A DNA stretch of 31,995 nucleotides, from assembly GCF_943912325.1 (NCBI RefSeq), contig NZ_CALTTX010000026.1:1-31995 (forward strand), given 5' to 3'. The stretch comes from an uncultured Microbacterium sp. Lineage in GTDB: Bacteria > Actinomycetota > Actinomycetes > Actinomycetales > Microbacteriaceae. The position numbers were made by a program, and so were the translations under genes. This document shows positions 16,250-24,621 of the stretch, piece by piece. The notes below the pieces were generated by a model. It was not told where the DNA came from, searched no databases, and saw only the letters and a list, made by a program, of their open reading frames with translations. Every line of letters starts with the position of its first letter. The first letter of the stretch is position 1.

Positions 16250-16292
16250 ATCGTACCGCGAATGTGATACTGTACCAACTGGACGGTATAGA
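16250..16292. promoter_or_regulatory. Divergent promoters and TetR operator
   Basis: An imperfect inverted repeat spans 16267-16289, with arms ATACTGTAC and GGACGGTAT. It overlaps a forward -10 candidate, TATAGA (16287-16292), for the MFS gene and sits just upstream of the minus-strand -10 TACGAT (16250-16255) of tetR. One bound repressor could silence both directions. Confidence 0.55.
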
Positions 16293-16383
16293 AACGGATG
16301 CTGCAAGGCACAAGCATCCACTCGCCGTCAGCTCCATCCCGCGTGCCCGTAATGCACGCACACGAACGATACGAGAACTGATC

Positions 16384-17946
16384 ATGGGACCCACGACGCA
16401 GGCGCTGCGCCTCTCTTCGAAGCACGAGACGACAGAGAACCTGCGCGTCGGCTGGCGCGGCTGGGCGGCGCTCGTCGTGCTCATGCTGCCCGTGCTGCTG
16501 GTCTCGGTCGACAACACCGTGCTGAGCTTTGCGCTCCCTGCGATCTCGGCGCACCTCGCGCCGACGAGCATCGAGCAGCTGTGGATCATCGACGTCTACC
16601 CGCTCGTGCTCGCGGGTCTGCTCGTGACGATGGGAACGCTCGGCGACCGTTTCGGACGGCGACGGATGCTTCTCATCGGCGCCACCGGATTCGGTGTCGT
16701 CTCGGTGCTCGCGGCCTTCGCCCCGACCGCCGCGCTCCTGATCGCCGCCCGCGCGGGCCTCGGCGTGTTCGGGGCGATGCTCATGCCGTCGACCCTGTCG
16801 CTGCTGCGCAGCATCTTCCTCGATCGCGACCAGCGTCGCCTCGCGATCGCCGTCTGGGCCTCGATGTTCTCGGCCGGCGCCGCCCTCGGGCCGATCGTCG
16901 GAGGCATCCTGCTCGAGCACTTCTTCTGGGGTTCGGTCTTCTTGCTCGCCGTGCCCGTGCTGCTGCCGCTGCTCGTGCTCGCGCCACTGCTCGTGCCCGA
17001 GACGCGCGACCCGAACCCGGGCCGGATCGACCTCGTCAGCATCGCGCTGTCGATGCTCGCGCTCGTGCCCGTCGTCTACGCGATCAAGTCGATCGCGCTC
17101 GACGGCCTCGGCATCAAGCCGATCGCGCTCTTCCTCGTCGGCGGGCTCTTCGGCTGGGCGTTCGTCCGTCGCCAGTTGCGCTCCACCTCGCCCATGCTCG
17201 ATATGCGCCTCTTCCGCATCCCGACCTTCACGGGCGCGTTGCTCGTCAACCTCTTGAGCGTGCTCGCGCTCGTCGGGTTCCTCTACTTCATCGCTCAGCA
17301 CCTGCAGCTCATCGTCGGACTCAGCCCCCTGTGGGCGGGGGTTTCGCTGCTGCCGTGCCTCGCGATGATGATCGTTTCGGGCCTCGCGGTCGTGCCGATC
17401 GCGAAGAGGCTCGACGCGCGTGTCATCGTGCCCGTCGCCCTGATGTTCTCGCTCATCGGCTACCTGTTGGTCGCGCTCGTCGCCGACAACGGATCGCTCG
17501 GCTGGATGATCGTCGCCTCGGTCTCGCTCGGCCTCGGGATCGGCGCGGCCGAAACCGTGTCGAACGACCTGATCCTCACGAGCGCGCCGCCGGCGAAAGC
17601 GGGCGCCGCGAGCGCCGTGTCCGAAACCGCGTACGAGCTCGGTGCCGTCATGGGTACCGCGGTGCTCGGAGGCATCCTGTCGGCGCTCTATCGCGCGCGA
17701 CTCGTCGTGCCCGAAGGCCTCGCGCCCGACGCCGTCGACGCATCGCGCGAGACACTCGCAGGAGCGATGACGACGGCGGATGCCACGGGTGGCGCTCTCG
17801 GCGAGCAGTTGCGCCTCGCGGCGGGTCACGCCTTCGACCAGGGCGTCGTCGTGACGGCGCTGATCGGCGCCGCGCTCGTCGTCGTGGCCGCGGTGGTCGC
17901 GGCGACTACGCTGAAGACGACCCCGCACAGCGCGTCGGGTCACTGA
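16384..17946 (+). CDS. DHA2-type MFS drug exporter (SmvA/LfrA-like)
   Basis: This 520-residue transporter has about 14 predicted helices. TM1 carries LLVSVDNTVLSFALPAIS, a DHA2 signature (D-x-T-hydrophobic-x-x-A-L-P). Motif A is GTLGDRFGRRRMLLIG, and motif C-like AGAALGPIVGGILLEHFFWG follows in TM5. Such pumps export quaternary ammonium compounds, dyes and other cationic drugs using the proton gradient. Similarity to SmvA/LfrA is from recalled patterns. ATG 16384 is the start nearest TM1, and its RBS is weak. The long open frame upstream covers the operator and is not coding. Divergent tetR is the likely regulator. The N-terminal tail contains HETTE, also seen in the OtsA tail. Confidence 0.9.
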   Translation: MGPTTQALRLSSKHETTENLRVGWRGWAALVVLMLPVLLVSVDNTVLSFALPAISAHLAPTSIEQLWIIDVYPLVLAGLLVTMGTLGDRFGRRRMLLIGATGFGVVSVLAAFAPTAALLIAARAGLGVFGAMLMPSTLSLLRSIFLDRDQRRLAIAVWASMFSAGAALGPIVGGILLEHFFWGSVFLLAVPVLLPLLVLAPLLVPETRDPNPGRIDLVSIALSMLALVPVVYAIKSIALDGLGIKPIALFLVGGLFGWAFVRRQLRSTSPMLDMRLFRIPTFTGALLVNLLSVLALVGFLYFIAQHLQLIVGLSPLWAGVSLLPCLAMMIVSGLAVVPIAKRLDARVIVPVALMFSLIGYLLVALVADNGSLGWMIVASVSLGLGIGAAETVSNDLILTSAPPAKAGAASAVSETAYELGAVMGTAVLGGILSALYRARLVVPEGLAPDAVDASRETLAGAMTTADATGGALGEQLRLAAGHAFDQGVVVTALIGAALVVVAAVVAATTLKTTPHSASGH

Positions 17947-17951
17947 ACTGC

Positions 17952-17990
17952 GCCGCCGCTTTCGGCGGCCACCCGGCGATGATCGCCGGG
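17952..17990 (+). terminator. Tandem hairpins between the MFS gene and leuB
   Basis: GCCGCCG-CTTT-CGGCGGC (17952-17969) starts 5 nt after the MFS stop. It is followed by the perfect 19-nt palindrome CCCGGCGATGATCGCCGGG (17972-17990). Together they look like a double terminator. The second palindrome is only about 10 nt from the leuB Shine-Dalgarno region and could instead be an operator or a structure affecting leuB. Confidence 0.55.
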
Positions 17991-18009
17991 GGAGCGTCGA
18001 AGGAGAGCG

Positions 18010-19077
18010 ATGTCGCGCGTCGTGAAGTTGGCGGTCATTCCGGGTGACGGGATCGGCCCCGAAGTGGTGGCCGAGGCCGAAAAGGCGCTCGCCGCCGTGA
18101 CGGCCGGCAGCGAGGTGAGCTTCGAGCGCACCGAGTTCTCGCTCGGCGCTGCGCGCTACCTCGAGACCGGCGACACGCTCACCGACGACGACCTCGCGGC
18201 GATCGCGGCGCACGACGTGGTCCTGCTCGGTGCCGTCGGAGGAGTTCCCGGCGACCCGCGCCTGAAAGACGCGAACATCGAGCGCGGGCTGCTGCTGAAG
18301 CTCCGCTTCGCGCTCGACCAGTACGTGAACCTCCGCCCCTCGACGCTCTACGCAGGCGCGCCCGGGCCGCTCGCCGCGCCGGGCGAGATCGACTTCGTCG
18401 TCGTGCGCGAGGGCACCGAGGGTCCCTACGTCGGCAACGGCGGGTCGATCCGCACCGGCACGCCGCACGAGGTCGCGAACGAGACGAGCGTCAACACTGC
18501 CTATGGCATCGAGAGGGTCGTGCGCTACGCCTTCGATCAGGCGGAGCGCCGCCGCAAGAAGCTGACCCTCGTGCACAAGACCAACGTGCTCGTGCACGCC
18601 GGCGGCATGTGGAAGCGCATCGTCGACGAGGTGGCGCGTGAGCACCCCGAGGTCGCCGTAGACTACATCCACGTCGATGCGGCCACGATCTACCTGGTCA
18701 CGAACCCGAGCCGCTTCGATGTGATCGTCACCGACAACCTCTTCGGCGACATCCTGACAGACCTGGCCGGCGCCGTCACCGGTGGCATCGGCCTCGCAGC
18801 CTCGGGCAACATCAACCCCGACGGCGCCTTCCCCTCGATGTTCGAGCCCGTGCACGGTTCGGCGCCCGACATCGCGGGGCAGCAAAAGGCCGACCCCACG
18901 GCCGCGATCGGCTCGGTCGCCCTCCTGCTCGATCACCTCGGCCTTCGCGCCGAAGCCGATCGGGTGCGCGAAGCGATCGTCGCCGACATCGCGGGCCGGG
19001 GCGCCGCGCCCCGCACGACGGCCGAGATCGGCGACGCGATCGCCGAACGCCTGCGCACTGCGCCCGCATCGGCCTGA
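18010..19077 (+). CDS. leuB: 3-isopropylmalate dehydrogenase LeuB
   Basis: This 355-residue enzyme oxidatively decarboxylates 3-isopropylmalate to 2-oxoisocaproate with NAD+, the third leucine step. Seen: IPGDGIGPEVVAEAEKAL, VVREGTEGPYVGNGGSIRTG, the lysine in VHKTNVLVHAGGMW, and the metal/NAD segment DNLFGDILTDLAGAVTGGIG with FEPVHGSAPDIAGQQKADP. It is the compact actinobacterial form. GAAGGAGAGCG precedes ATG 18010. The leuA, leuC and leuD partners are not in this window. Confidence 0.95.
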   Translation: MSRVVKLAVIPGDGIGPEVVAEAEKALAAVTAGSEVSFERTEFSLGAARYLETGDTLTDDDLAAIAAHDVVLLGAVGGVPGDPRLKDANIERGLLLKLRFALDQYVNLRPSTLYAGAPGPLAAPGEIDFVVVREGTEGPYVGNGGSIRTGTPHEVANETSVNTAYGIERVVRYAFDQAERRRKKLTLVHKTNVLVHAGGMWKRIVDEVAREHPEVAVDYIHVDAATIYLVTNPSRFDVIVTDNLFGDILTDLAGAVTGGIGLAASGNINPDGAFPSMFEPVHGSAPDIAGQQKADPTAAIGSVALLLDHLGLRAEADRVREAIVADIAGRGAAPRTTAEIGDAIAERLRTAPASA

Positions 19078-19144
19078 CGCGCGACGCCCGCCGGCCGAGC
19101 CGCCCGGGCGTACCCTGAACAGCATCCTCTCGAAAGCCAGGCTC

Positions 19145-20251
19145 ATGACCCTCACCGACACCACGGCACCCCTGACCTACCTCGTGCAGCGCTCGCTCAC
19201 GCCGCGCAACGCGACCGACCGCGCCGAGATCCTCGCGAACCCGGCGTTCGGGCAGGTCTTCACCGACCACATGGTCGACCTCTGCTGGTCGCAGCAGGGC
19301 GGCTGGCACCGGCCGCGCGTGCGCCCCTACGGTCCGATCCAGCTCGACCCCGCAGCCGCCGTGTTGCACTACGGTCAAGAGATCTTCGAGGGACTCAAGG
19401 CCTACCGCTGGGCCGATGGCTCGATCCGCACGTTCCGACCCGAGGCCAATGCCGCCCGGCTCCAGGCATCCGCTCGCCGTCTTGCTCTTCCCGAGCTGCC
19501 GACCGAGTACTTCGTGCAGGCGCTCCGCGAACTGATCGCCGTCGACGGCGACTGGGTGCCGTCGGCGCCCGACACGAGCCTGTACCTGCGCCCGTTCATG
19601 TTCGCGAGCGAAGCGTTCCTCGGTGTGCGTGCGGCTCGCAAGGTGGCGTTCTACGTCATCGCGAGCCCCGCCGGTGCGTACTTCGCAGGTGGCGTCGCTC
19701 CCGTCGACATCTGGCTCGAGACCGAGTTCTCGCGCGCCGGACGCGGAGGCCTCGGCGCCGCGAAGACGGGCGGCAACTACGCCGCGAGCCTGCTTCCGCA
19801 CGAAGAGGCGGCGAAGAACGGCTGTGCGCAAGAGCTGTACTTAGATGCCGCGGAGGGACGCTACATCGAAGAGCTCGGCGGCATGAATGTCGTGCTCGTG
19901 CGCCGCGACGGTTCGCTGCTCGTGCCCGATTCGGACTCGATCCTGCCCTCGATCACGCGCGCGTCGCTGCTCGAGGTCGCGAAGGACCTCGGTCACGAGG
20001 CCGAGGTGCGTCGCGTCTCGCTCGACGAGTGGCGCGAGGGCGTCGCATCCGGCGAGATCGTCGAGTCGTTCGCCTGCGGCACGGCCGCCGTCGTCACCCC
20101 GATCGGTCGCGTGATCGGTCGCGACATCACGATCGGCGAGCAGGGTGCCCCGGCGGGCGCCGTCACGATGAAGCTGCGCGAGGCGCTGACCGACATTCAG
20201 TACGGCAAGGCCGAAGACACCCACGGCTGGATGGTGCGGCTCGACGCTTGA
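19145..20251 (+). CDS. ilvE: Branched-chain amino acid aminotransferase IlvE
   Basis: This fold-type IV PLP enzyme of 368 residues transfers the glutamate amino group to the 2-oxo acids, making valine, isoleucine and leucine. Seen: LHYGQEIFEGLKAYRW, RPEANAARL, YLRPFMFASEAFLGV, the PLP lysine in LGAAKTGGNYAASL, QELYLDAAEGRYIEELGGMN and TPIGRVIG. ATG 19145 is supported by the family N-terminus. A -10 candidate, TACCCT (about 19111-19116), gives a leader of roughly 25 nt. It completes the pathway begun by the ilvBNCD genes. Confidence 0.95.
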   Translation: MTLTDTTAPLTYLVQRSLTPRNATDRAEILANPAFGQVFTDHMVDLCWSQQGGWHRPRVRPYGPIQLDPAAAVLHYGQEIFEGLKAYRWADGSIRTFRPEANAARLQASARRLALPELPTEYFVQALRELIAVDGDWVPSAPDTSLYLRPFMFASEAFLGVRAARKVAFYVIASPAGAYFAGGVAPVDIWLETEFSRAGRGGLGAAKTGGNYAASLLPHEEAAKNGCAQELYLDAAEGRYIEELGGMNVVLVRRDGSLLVPDSDSILPSITRASLLEVAKDLGHEAEVRRVSLDEWREGVASGEIVESFACGTAAVVTPIGRVIGRDITIGEQGAPAGAVTMKLREALTDIQYGKAEDTHGWMVRLDA

Positions 20252-20256
20252 CGGGT

Positions 20257-20286
20257 CGGCCCGCGGGCCGGGTGCGTGGGTAGGCT
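20257..20286 (+). promoter_or_regulatory. 14-bp palindrome and leaderless promoter before the FAH gene
   Basis: CGGCCCGCGGGCCG (20257-20270) is a perfect palindrome just after the ilvE stop. TAGGCT (20281-20286) then lies 6 nt before GTG 20293, the leaderless arrangement. The palindrome could terminate ilvE or act as an operator overlapping the promoter. Confidence 0.45.
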
Positions 20287-20292
20287 GAACGG

Positions 20293-21057
20293 GTGAAGAT
20301 CGCTCGTTTCAGCCACCACGACAGCATCCACTACGGCATCGTCGACGAGAGCGATCTCGTCGTGTTGAAGGGCGATCCGCTCTTCGCGGGCTTCGAGCCG
20401 ACGGGGGAGCGCGTGCCGCTCGCGGACGTGACGCTGCTCGCGCCCGTCATCCCACGCTCGAAGGTCGTGTGCGTCGGCAAGAACTACCACGATCACGCGA
20501 AAGAGATGGGGGGCGAGGCGCCCGAAGCGCCGTTGCTCTTCCTCAAGCCCAACACCGCGGTTATCGGCACGAACGACGTGATCGTGCGCCCCCCGCAGTC
20601 GGAGCGCACCGACTTCGAGGGCGAGTTCGCCGTCATCATCGGGCGCGTCGCGAAAAACGTCGCGGCGGCCGACGCCGACGACTACATCTTGGGGTTCACG
20701 GTCGCGAACGACGTCACGGCGCGCGACATCCAGTACTCCGACGGCCAGTGGACGCGCGGCAAGGGCTTCGACACGTTCTGCCCACTCGGGCCCGTCATCG
20801 AGACCGACGTCGATTTCGCGACGGCGCGCATCACGACGCGGTTGAACGGCGAGACGAAACAGGATGCCCCGCTGTCAGACATGATCCACTCGGTGCCCGA
20901 CATCGTGGCCTACGCCTCGGCGGCCTTCACGCTGCTTCCGGGCGATGTGATCCTCACCGGCACGCCCGCGGGGATCGGCCCGTTCGGCGCGGGCGACACG
21001 GTCGAGGTCGAGGTCACGGGAATCGGCGTGCTGCGCAACACCGCGCGCGACGCGTGA
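20293..21057 (+). CDS. Fumarylacetoacetate hydrolase-family protein
   Basis: This 254-residue protein of the FAH fold shows VVCVGKNYHDHAKEMG, the metal ligands in DFEGEFAVIIG, FTVANDVTARDIQ, the lysine in RGKGFDTFCPLGP and LTGTPAGIGPF. Family members hydrolyse or decarboxylate acyl-pyruvates and related 2-oxo acids with Mg2+ or Mn2+. The exact substrate (acylpyruvate, oxaloacetate or homoprotocatechuate-derived) cannot be told from sequence. It is placed between ilvE and gltX. GTG 20293 follows a -10 box by 6 nt and has no RBS, so it is probably leaderless. Confidence 0.9.
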   Translation: MKIARFSHHDSIHYGIVDESDLVVLKGDPLFAGFEPTGERVPLADVTLLAPVIPRSKVVCVGKNYHDHAKEMGGEAPEAPLLFLKPNTAVIGTNDVIVRPPQSERTDFEGEFAVIIGRVAKNVAAADADDYILGFTVANDVTARDIQYSDGQWTRGKGFDTFCPLGPVIETDVDFATARITTRLNGETKQDAPLSDMIHSVPDIVAYASAAFTLLPGDVILTGTPAGIGPFGAGDTVEVEVTGIGVLRNTARDA

Positions 21058-21126
21058 GGCGTTTGCGCGCGGTCGTGGGGGCCGTTTCGGCGGTGGCGAA
21101 GTGAGCGCTATCTCGGCGGTCGCGCC

Positions 21127-22392
21127 GTGAGTGTTCCAGCGATGACGGATGCTGCGCGCGTGCAGCGCCGCACGGTCGCGGTGCTCGCGGTCGGGCAAGT
21201 GCTCGGCGGCGTCGCCTTTGGCGCGACGGTATCGCTCGGTGCGTTGCTCGCAGCCGACATCTCGGGAGCCGAATCGCTCTCGGGACTGGCGACGGCGTCG
21301 GTCACGCTCGGAGCGGCGCTGTGCGCGATCCCGCTCGGGCGCCTCGCGGGGCGGCTCGGGCGGCGGCGCGCGCTGACGCTCGGCAACACCCTCGCGCTCG
21401 TGGGGGTCGCGATCGTCGTGACGGCCGCGGCGGCGCGCTCGTTCCCCCTGCTGCTTGCCGGGATCGTGCTGATCGGCGCAGGAAACGCCGGCAACCTGCA
21501 GTCACGGTTCGCCGCGACCGACCTCGCGACGCCGCAGCGACGCGGGCGCGACCTCGCGACGGTCGTGTGGGCGACGACGGTCGGGGGAGTCACTGGCCCG
21601 CTGTTGCTCACGCCCGGCGAGGCCGTCGGCCAGGCGCTCGGTATGCCCCCGTTGACGGGCGCCTACGCGTTCTCGTTCGTCGCGCAGGCCGCGGCGCTCG
21701 TGCTCTACCTCGTCGCGCTTCGCCCCGACCCGCTGCTGCTCGCCCAGAGCCTCGCTCGCGACGCGCCACCGGTGCCCGCACGGCCCGGCGAGAACCGCGA
21801 ACTCGCCGCCCGCTACGCGATCTTCGCCGTCGCCGCGTCGCACGTCACGATGGCGTCGGTCATGGCGATGACCCCCGTGCACCTGGCGCACCTCGTCGGC
21901 GGCGAGCACGCGGGTCACGCCGCGTCGACCGAAACGGTGACCCTCGTCGTCGGCACGACGATCGCCGTGCACGTGCTCGGCATGTACGGGCTCTCGCCGC
22001 TGTTCGGCGCGCTGTCGGATCGCTTCGGCCGGGTCGCGCTGATCCTCGTGGGTCAGGCGATGCTCGCGGCATCCCTCATCATCGCCGCCGTATTCACCGA
22101 TAACCGGTGGGGCGTCATGATCGCGCTGTTCCTGCTCGGTGCGGGCTGGAGTGCCGCGACCGTCGCGGGGGCCGCACTGCTGACCGACGCGACGCCGCTC
22201 GAGCGTCGCCCCGCACGTCAGGGGCTCAGCGACTCGATAATGACGCTCTCGGCCGCGGTCGGTTCGGTGCTCGCCGGCGTCGTGCTCGCGTGGATCGGCT
22301 ACGGCGGACTCGCGCTGTGCGCACTCGTGCTCGTGGCGGCGGTTACGGCGCTCTCGCCCGCGGGGCGTTCGGGCGCGCGCGTTACGCGCTGA
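21127..22392 (+). CDS. MFS transporter
   Basis: This membrane protein of about 420 residues has 12 predicted helices. Motif A appears as PLGRLAGRLGRRRALTLG after TM2 and in a second copy, LFGALSDRFGRVALI, at the start of the C-terminal half. The His-rich loop VGGEHAGHAASTE precedes that half. Substrate unknown. GTG 21127 or ATG 21142 could be the start; neither has a convincing RBS. Its last 11 bases overlap the 3' end of the convergent aminotransferase-like gene (22382-22392), so the two transcripts are antisense there. Confidence 0.85.
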   Translation: MSVPAMTDAARVQRRTVAVLAVGQVLGGVAFGATVSLGALLAADISGAESLSGLATASVTLGAALCAIPLGRLAGRLGRRRALTLGNTLALVGVAIVVTAAAARSFPLLLAGIVLIGAGNAGNLQSRFAATDLATPQRRGRDLATVVWATTVGGVTGPLLLTPGEAVGQALGMPPLTGAYAFSFVAQAAALVLYLVALRPDPLLLAQSLARDAPPVPARPGENRELAARYAIFAVAASHVTMASVMAMTPVHLAHLVGGEHAGHAASTETVTLVVGTTIAVHVLGMYGLSPLFGALSDRFGRVALILVGQAMLAASLIIAAVFTDNRWGVMIALFLLGAGWSAATVAGAALLTDATPLERRPARQGLSDSIMTLSAAVGSVLAGVVLAWIGYGGLALCALVLVAAVTALSPAGRSGARVTR

Positions 22393-23476
22393 GGGCCCGC
22401 ACCGCGAGGTCGACGGACTCGGCATCGTTGAACACGTGGAACGCGACGCGAGCACGGCCGGCACGCCCCGACGCGGTGAGCCCCGCCGCCTGCAGGCGCA
22501 TGAGGTCGGTGCCGTCGGGATCGTGCCACGTCACGATCGCGCTCGGGCGCGCGGGTTCGTCGAGCCCGATGACGGCGCGGAAATCGCGAGCCAGCGTCGT
22601 CGTGTAGTCGTAGAGAGTGGATGCCTCGACCGCAGCGAACGCGGCAAGCGCCGGGGCGGCCCCGACGAACGCCTGCCAGGCGGGCGAGACGTCGAAGCGG
22701 CGCGCGCACTCCGCGAGCGCGGGCTCTGAACCGTAGCAACTCGACCACGGGTCACCGCCGGCGTACCAGCCCGCGAAAAGCGGCCGCAGCCGCGGCGCGA
22801 GGGTCGCCGCGATCGTCGCGAATGCGACGCCGCGGGGCGCGCACAGCCACTTGTACGCGTGGCAGATGACGGCGTCGAACGCGCTCGCGTCTACGGGGTA
22901 CCACCCAACCGCCTGCGTCGCGTCGCACAGGGTCAGCGCTCCCGCGCGGCGCGCGGCGGCCGCGATAGCCCCGGCATCCGCCACAGCTCCCGTCACCGAC
23001 TGCACGATCGAAAACGCGACGAGCGCCGTCTGCGGGCCGATCTCGTCGGCGAGTCGCTCGAGCGCGACCTCGCGCACACGGATGTCGCGGCCCGCGTGCA
23101 CGAACGGCAGCACGATCGATGAGAACTCGCCAACGGGGCAGAGCACTTCGCCACCGTCGGGAACGGCGGTCGCGATGAGCGCGGCGAAGACGGATGCTTG
23201 CGACCCGATCGCGACCCTGTTGGTGTCGACCCCGACGAGCCGCGCGAAGTCGGCGCGAGCCTGTTCGGCCGTGGCGCCGTACGCGCACGGGTCGACCTCG
23301 CCACGCGCGGAGCGCTCGAGGTCGGCGGTCACGGCGTCGCGCGTCGCACGAATCGGCAGCCCGCTCGTGCATGCCGCGAGGTAGCGCGTGCCTCCCGCGA
23401 ATTGGGCGCGGAGCGCGGCGAGCGCGACCGAGGGCGCTGGGGTGACCACGGAAGCCGGTGCGTCGAGGAGGGTCAT
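22382..23476 (-). CDS. Class V-fold PLP-dependent aminotransferase-like enzyme
   Basis: This 364-residue PLP enzyme of fold type I has the motif LCDATQAVGWYPVDASAFD, with the aspartate that contacts the PLP nitrogen, and the Schiff-base lysine in CHAYKWLCAPRGVAF. The N-terminal part (LAACTSGLPIRATRDAV) suits the kynureninase/cysteine-desulfurase/EgtE group. The substrate cannot be assigned. It starts at ATG 23476 and is divergent from a LysR regulator 82 bp away, the usual arrangement for a LysR target. Its 3' end overlaps the convergent MFS gene by 11 bp. Confidence 0.82.
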   Translation of the reverse strand: MTLLDAPASVVTPAPSVALAALRAQFAGGTRYLAACTSGLPIRATRDAVTADLERSARGEVDPCAYGATAEQARADFARLVGVDTNRVAIGSQASVFAALIATAVPDGGEVLCPVGEFSSIVLPFVHAGRDIRVREVALERLADEIGPQTALVAFSIVQSVTGAVADAGAIAAAARRAGALTLCDATQAVGWYPVDASAFDAVICHAYKWLCAPRGVAFATIAATLAPRLRPLFAGWYAGGDPWSSCYGSEPALAECARRFDVSPAWQAFVGAAPALAAFAAVEASTLYDYTTTLARDFRAVIGLDEPARPSAIVTWHDPDGTDLMRLQAAGLTASGRAGRARVAFHVFNDAESVDLAVRALSA

Positions 23477-23503
23477 GGATTCAGCATCCCGCCGCCGACA
23501 TGT

Positions 23504-23552
23504 ATGCGTCTACGGCATGATCTCGATTGCAAACATACTGCGACGTTATGAT
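23504..23552. promoter_or_regulatory. Divergent control region with possible LysR site
   Basis: ATGC-N7-GCAT (23504-23518) is a T-N11-A type half-symmetric site between the divergent genes. TATGAT (23547-23552) ends 6 nt before the GTG of the LysR gene, implying a leaderless transcript. The assignment of the LysR site is tentative. Confidence 0.4.
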
Positions 23553-23558
23553 TGATGC

Positions 23559-24491
23559 GTGATCAACGATCTCGCTCCCGGCGACACCCTCGATGCGTCG
23601 TCGCTGCGGATCGTGAAGGCGATCGCCGACACGGGGTCGATCACGGCCGCGGCCGAATCGCTCGGCTACAGCCAGCCCGCCGTCAGCCAGCACCTCAAGC
23701 GACTCGAACGGCGCCTCGGTGTTGCCGTCATCGAGCGCGCGGGCCGCGGGATCCGGCTGACCGAGGCGGGACGCGTGCTCGCCCGGCACGCGCCGGCGGT
23801 CGAGCATGCGCTCGGCGCCGCGCTCGAAGAGCTCGCCGAGCTGCGGGGGCTCCGTGCGGGGCACGTGCGGCTCGTGGGCTTTCCCTCGGCGTCGCCCGTG
23901 CTCGTGCCGCGGCTCATCCAGCGCCTCGGTGAGGCGCACCCGGGCGTGACGCTCAGCTATGTCGAGGCCGAGCCGCCCGAAGCGGTCGCCGCCGTGCGCG
24001 AAGATCGCGCCGATATCGCTCTGACGTTCTCGTATCCGGGCGACCGCGACGACCCGCACGGCGAGAGCGCGCGCGGGCTGACGGTGCGCGAAGCGGGGCG
24101 CGACGAGCTCGTTCTCGTGACCCGCGAGGGTCACGCCTTCGCGCCCGGTGGCGACATCGGCGGGCTGGCCGACGAGACCTGGATCGCCGGATGCCCGCGG
24201 TGCCGCGGCCACCTGCTCGAACTGTGCGGCCGCGCCGGATTCGATCCGCGGATCGCGTTCGAGACCGACAACGTCGTCGCGGTCGAGGGGCTCGTCGCGC
24301 GGGGGATCGGGGTCGCGACGCTGCCGCGGATGGCGGTCGATTCGTTCCCCGCCGTTCCGGGCGTGCGCTTCGCGGCGCTCCCGGCGTCCGAGGCGCGGTC
24401 GCTGCACGTCGTGACGGCGCAGGGCGCCGAAGCGGTGCCCTCGATCGGCGCGGTGCTGGGCCTGCTCGGCGAGCTACTGAGGTCGCGCTGA
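23559..24491 (+). CDS. LysR-family transcriptional regulator
   Basis: This 310-residue protein has an N-terminal helix-turn-helix of the LysR type, SITAAAESLGYSQPAVSQHL, with KRLERRLGVAVIERAGRGIR after it. A periplasmic-binding-like effector domain follows (HVRLVGFPSASPVLVPRLI, and GLVARGIGVATLPRMAV near the end). It probably activates or autoregulates around the divergent aminotransferase-like gene and senses a related metabolite. The start is GTG 23559, read as leaderless because TATGAT lies 6 nt before it. A GC hairpin follows the gene. Confidence 0.92.
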   Translation: MINDLAPGDTLDASSLRIVKAIADTGSITAAAESLGYSQPAVSQHLKRLERRLGVAVIERAGRGIRLTEAGRVLARHAPAVEHALGAALEELAELRGLRAGHVRLVGFPSASPVLVPRLIQRLGEAHPGVTLSYVEAEPPEAVAAVREDRADIALTFSYPGDRDDPHGESARGLTVREAGRDELVLVTREGHAFAPGGDIGGLADETWIAGCPRCRGHLLELCGRAGFDPRIAFETDNVVAVEGLVARGIGVATLPRMAVDSFPAVPGVRFAALPASEARSLHVVTAQGAEAVPSIGAVLGLLGELLRSR

Positions 24492-24540
24492 CCCGGAGGC
24501 CCCGCGCTGACCCGCGCGGTCGCGCCGATCCGGGCGCTCA

Positions 24541-24557
24541 GGCGGCGAGGCGCCGCC
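24541..24557 (+). terminator. GC hairpin downstream of the LysR gene
   Basis: GGCGGCG-AGG-CGCCGCC is a perfect 7-bp stem with a 3-nt loop, between the LysR gene and gltX. It is a terminator candidate without a U-run. Confidence 0.45.
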
Positions 24558-24608
24558 GCCGTACACGGCCCATGGGCGTGCGCCCCGGCATCCTGATCCC
24601 ACCAAAGC

Positions 24609-24614
24609 TAAGCT
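24609..24614 (+). promoter_or_regulatory. -10 box of gltX
   Basis: TAAGCT ends 7 nt before GTG 24622, so the transcript would start at or next to the start codon. The intervening GGAGGG looks like an RBS but would fall at the very 5' end of the RNA. Confidence 0.45.
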
Positions 24615-24621
24615 GGAGGGC

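Noticed and set aside
16240..19164. A 974-codon minus-strand frame opposite the efflux gene and leuB
   Set aside because: It is an antisense shadow of two strongly supported genes and would also overlap their promoters and terminators.
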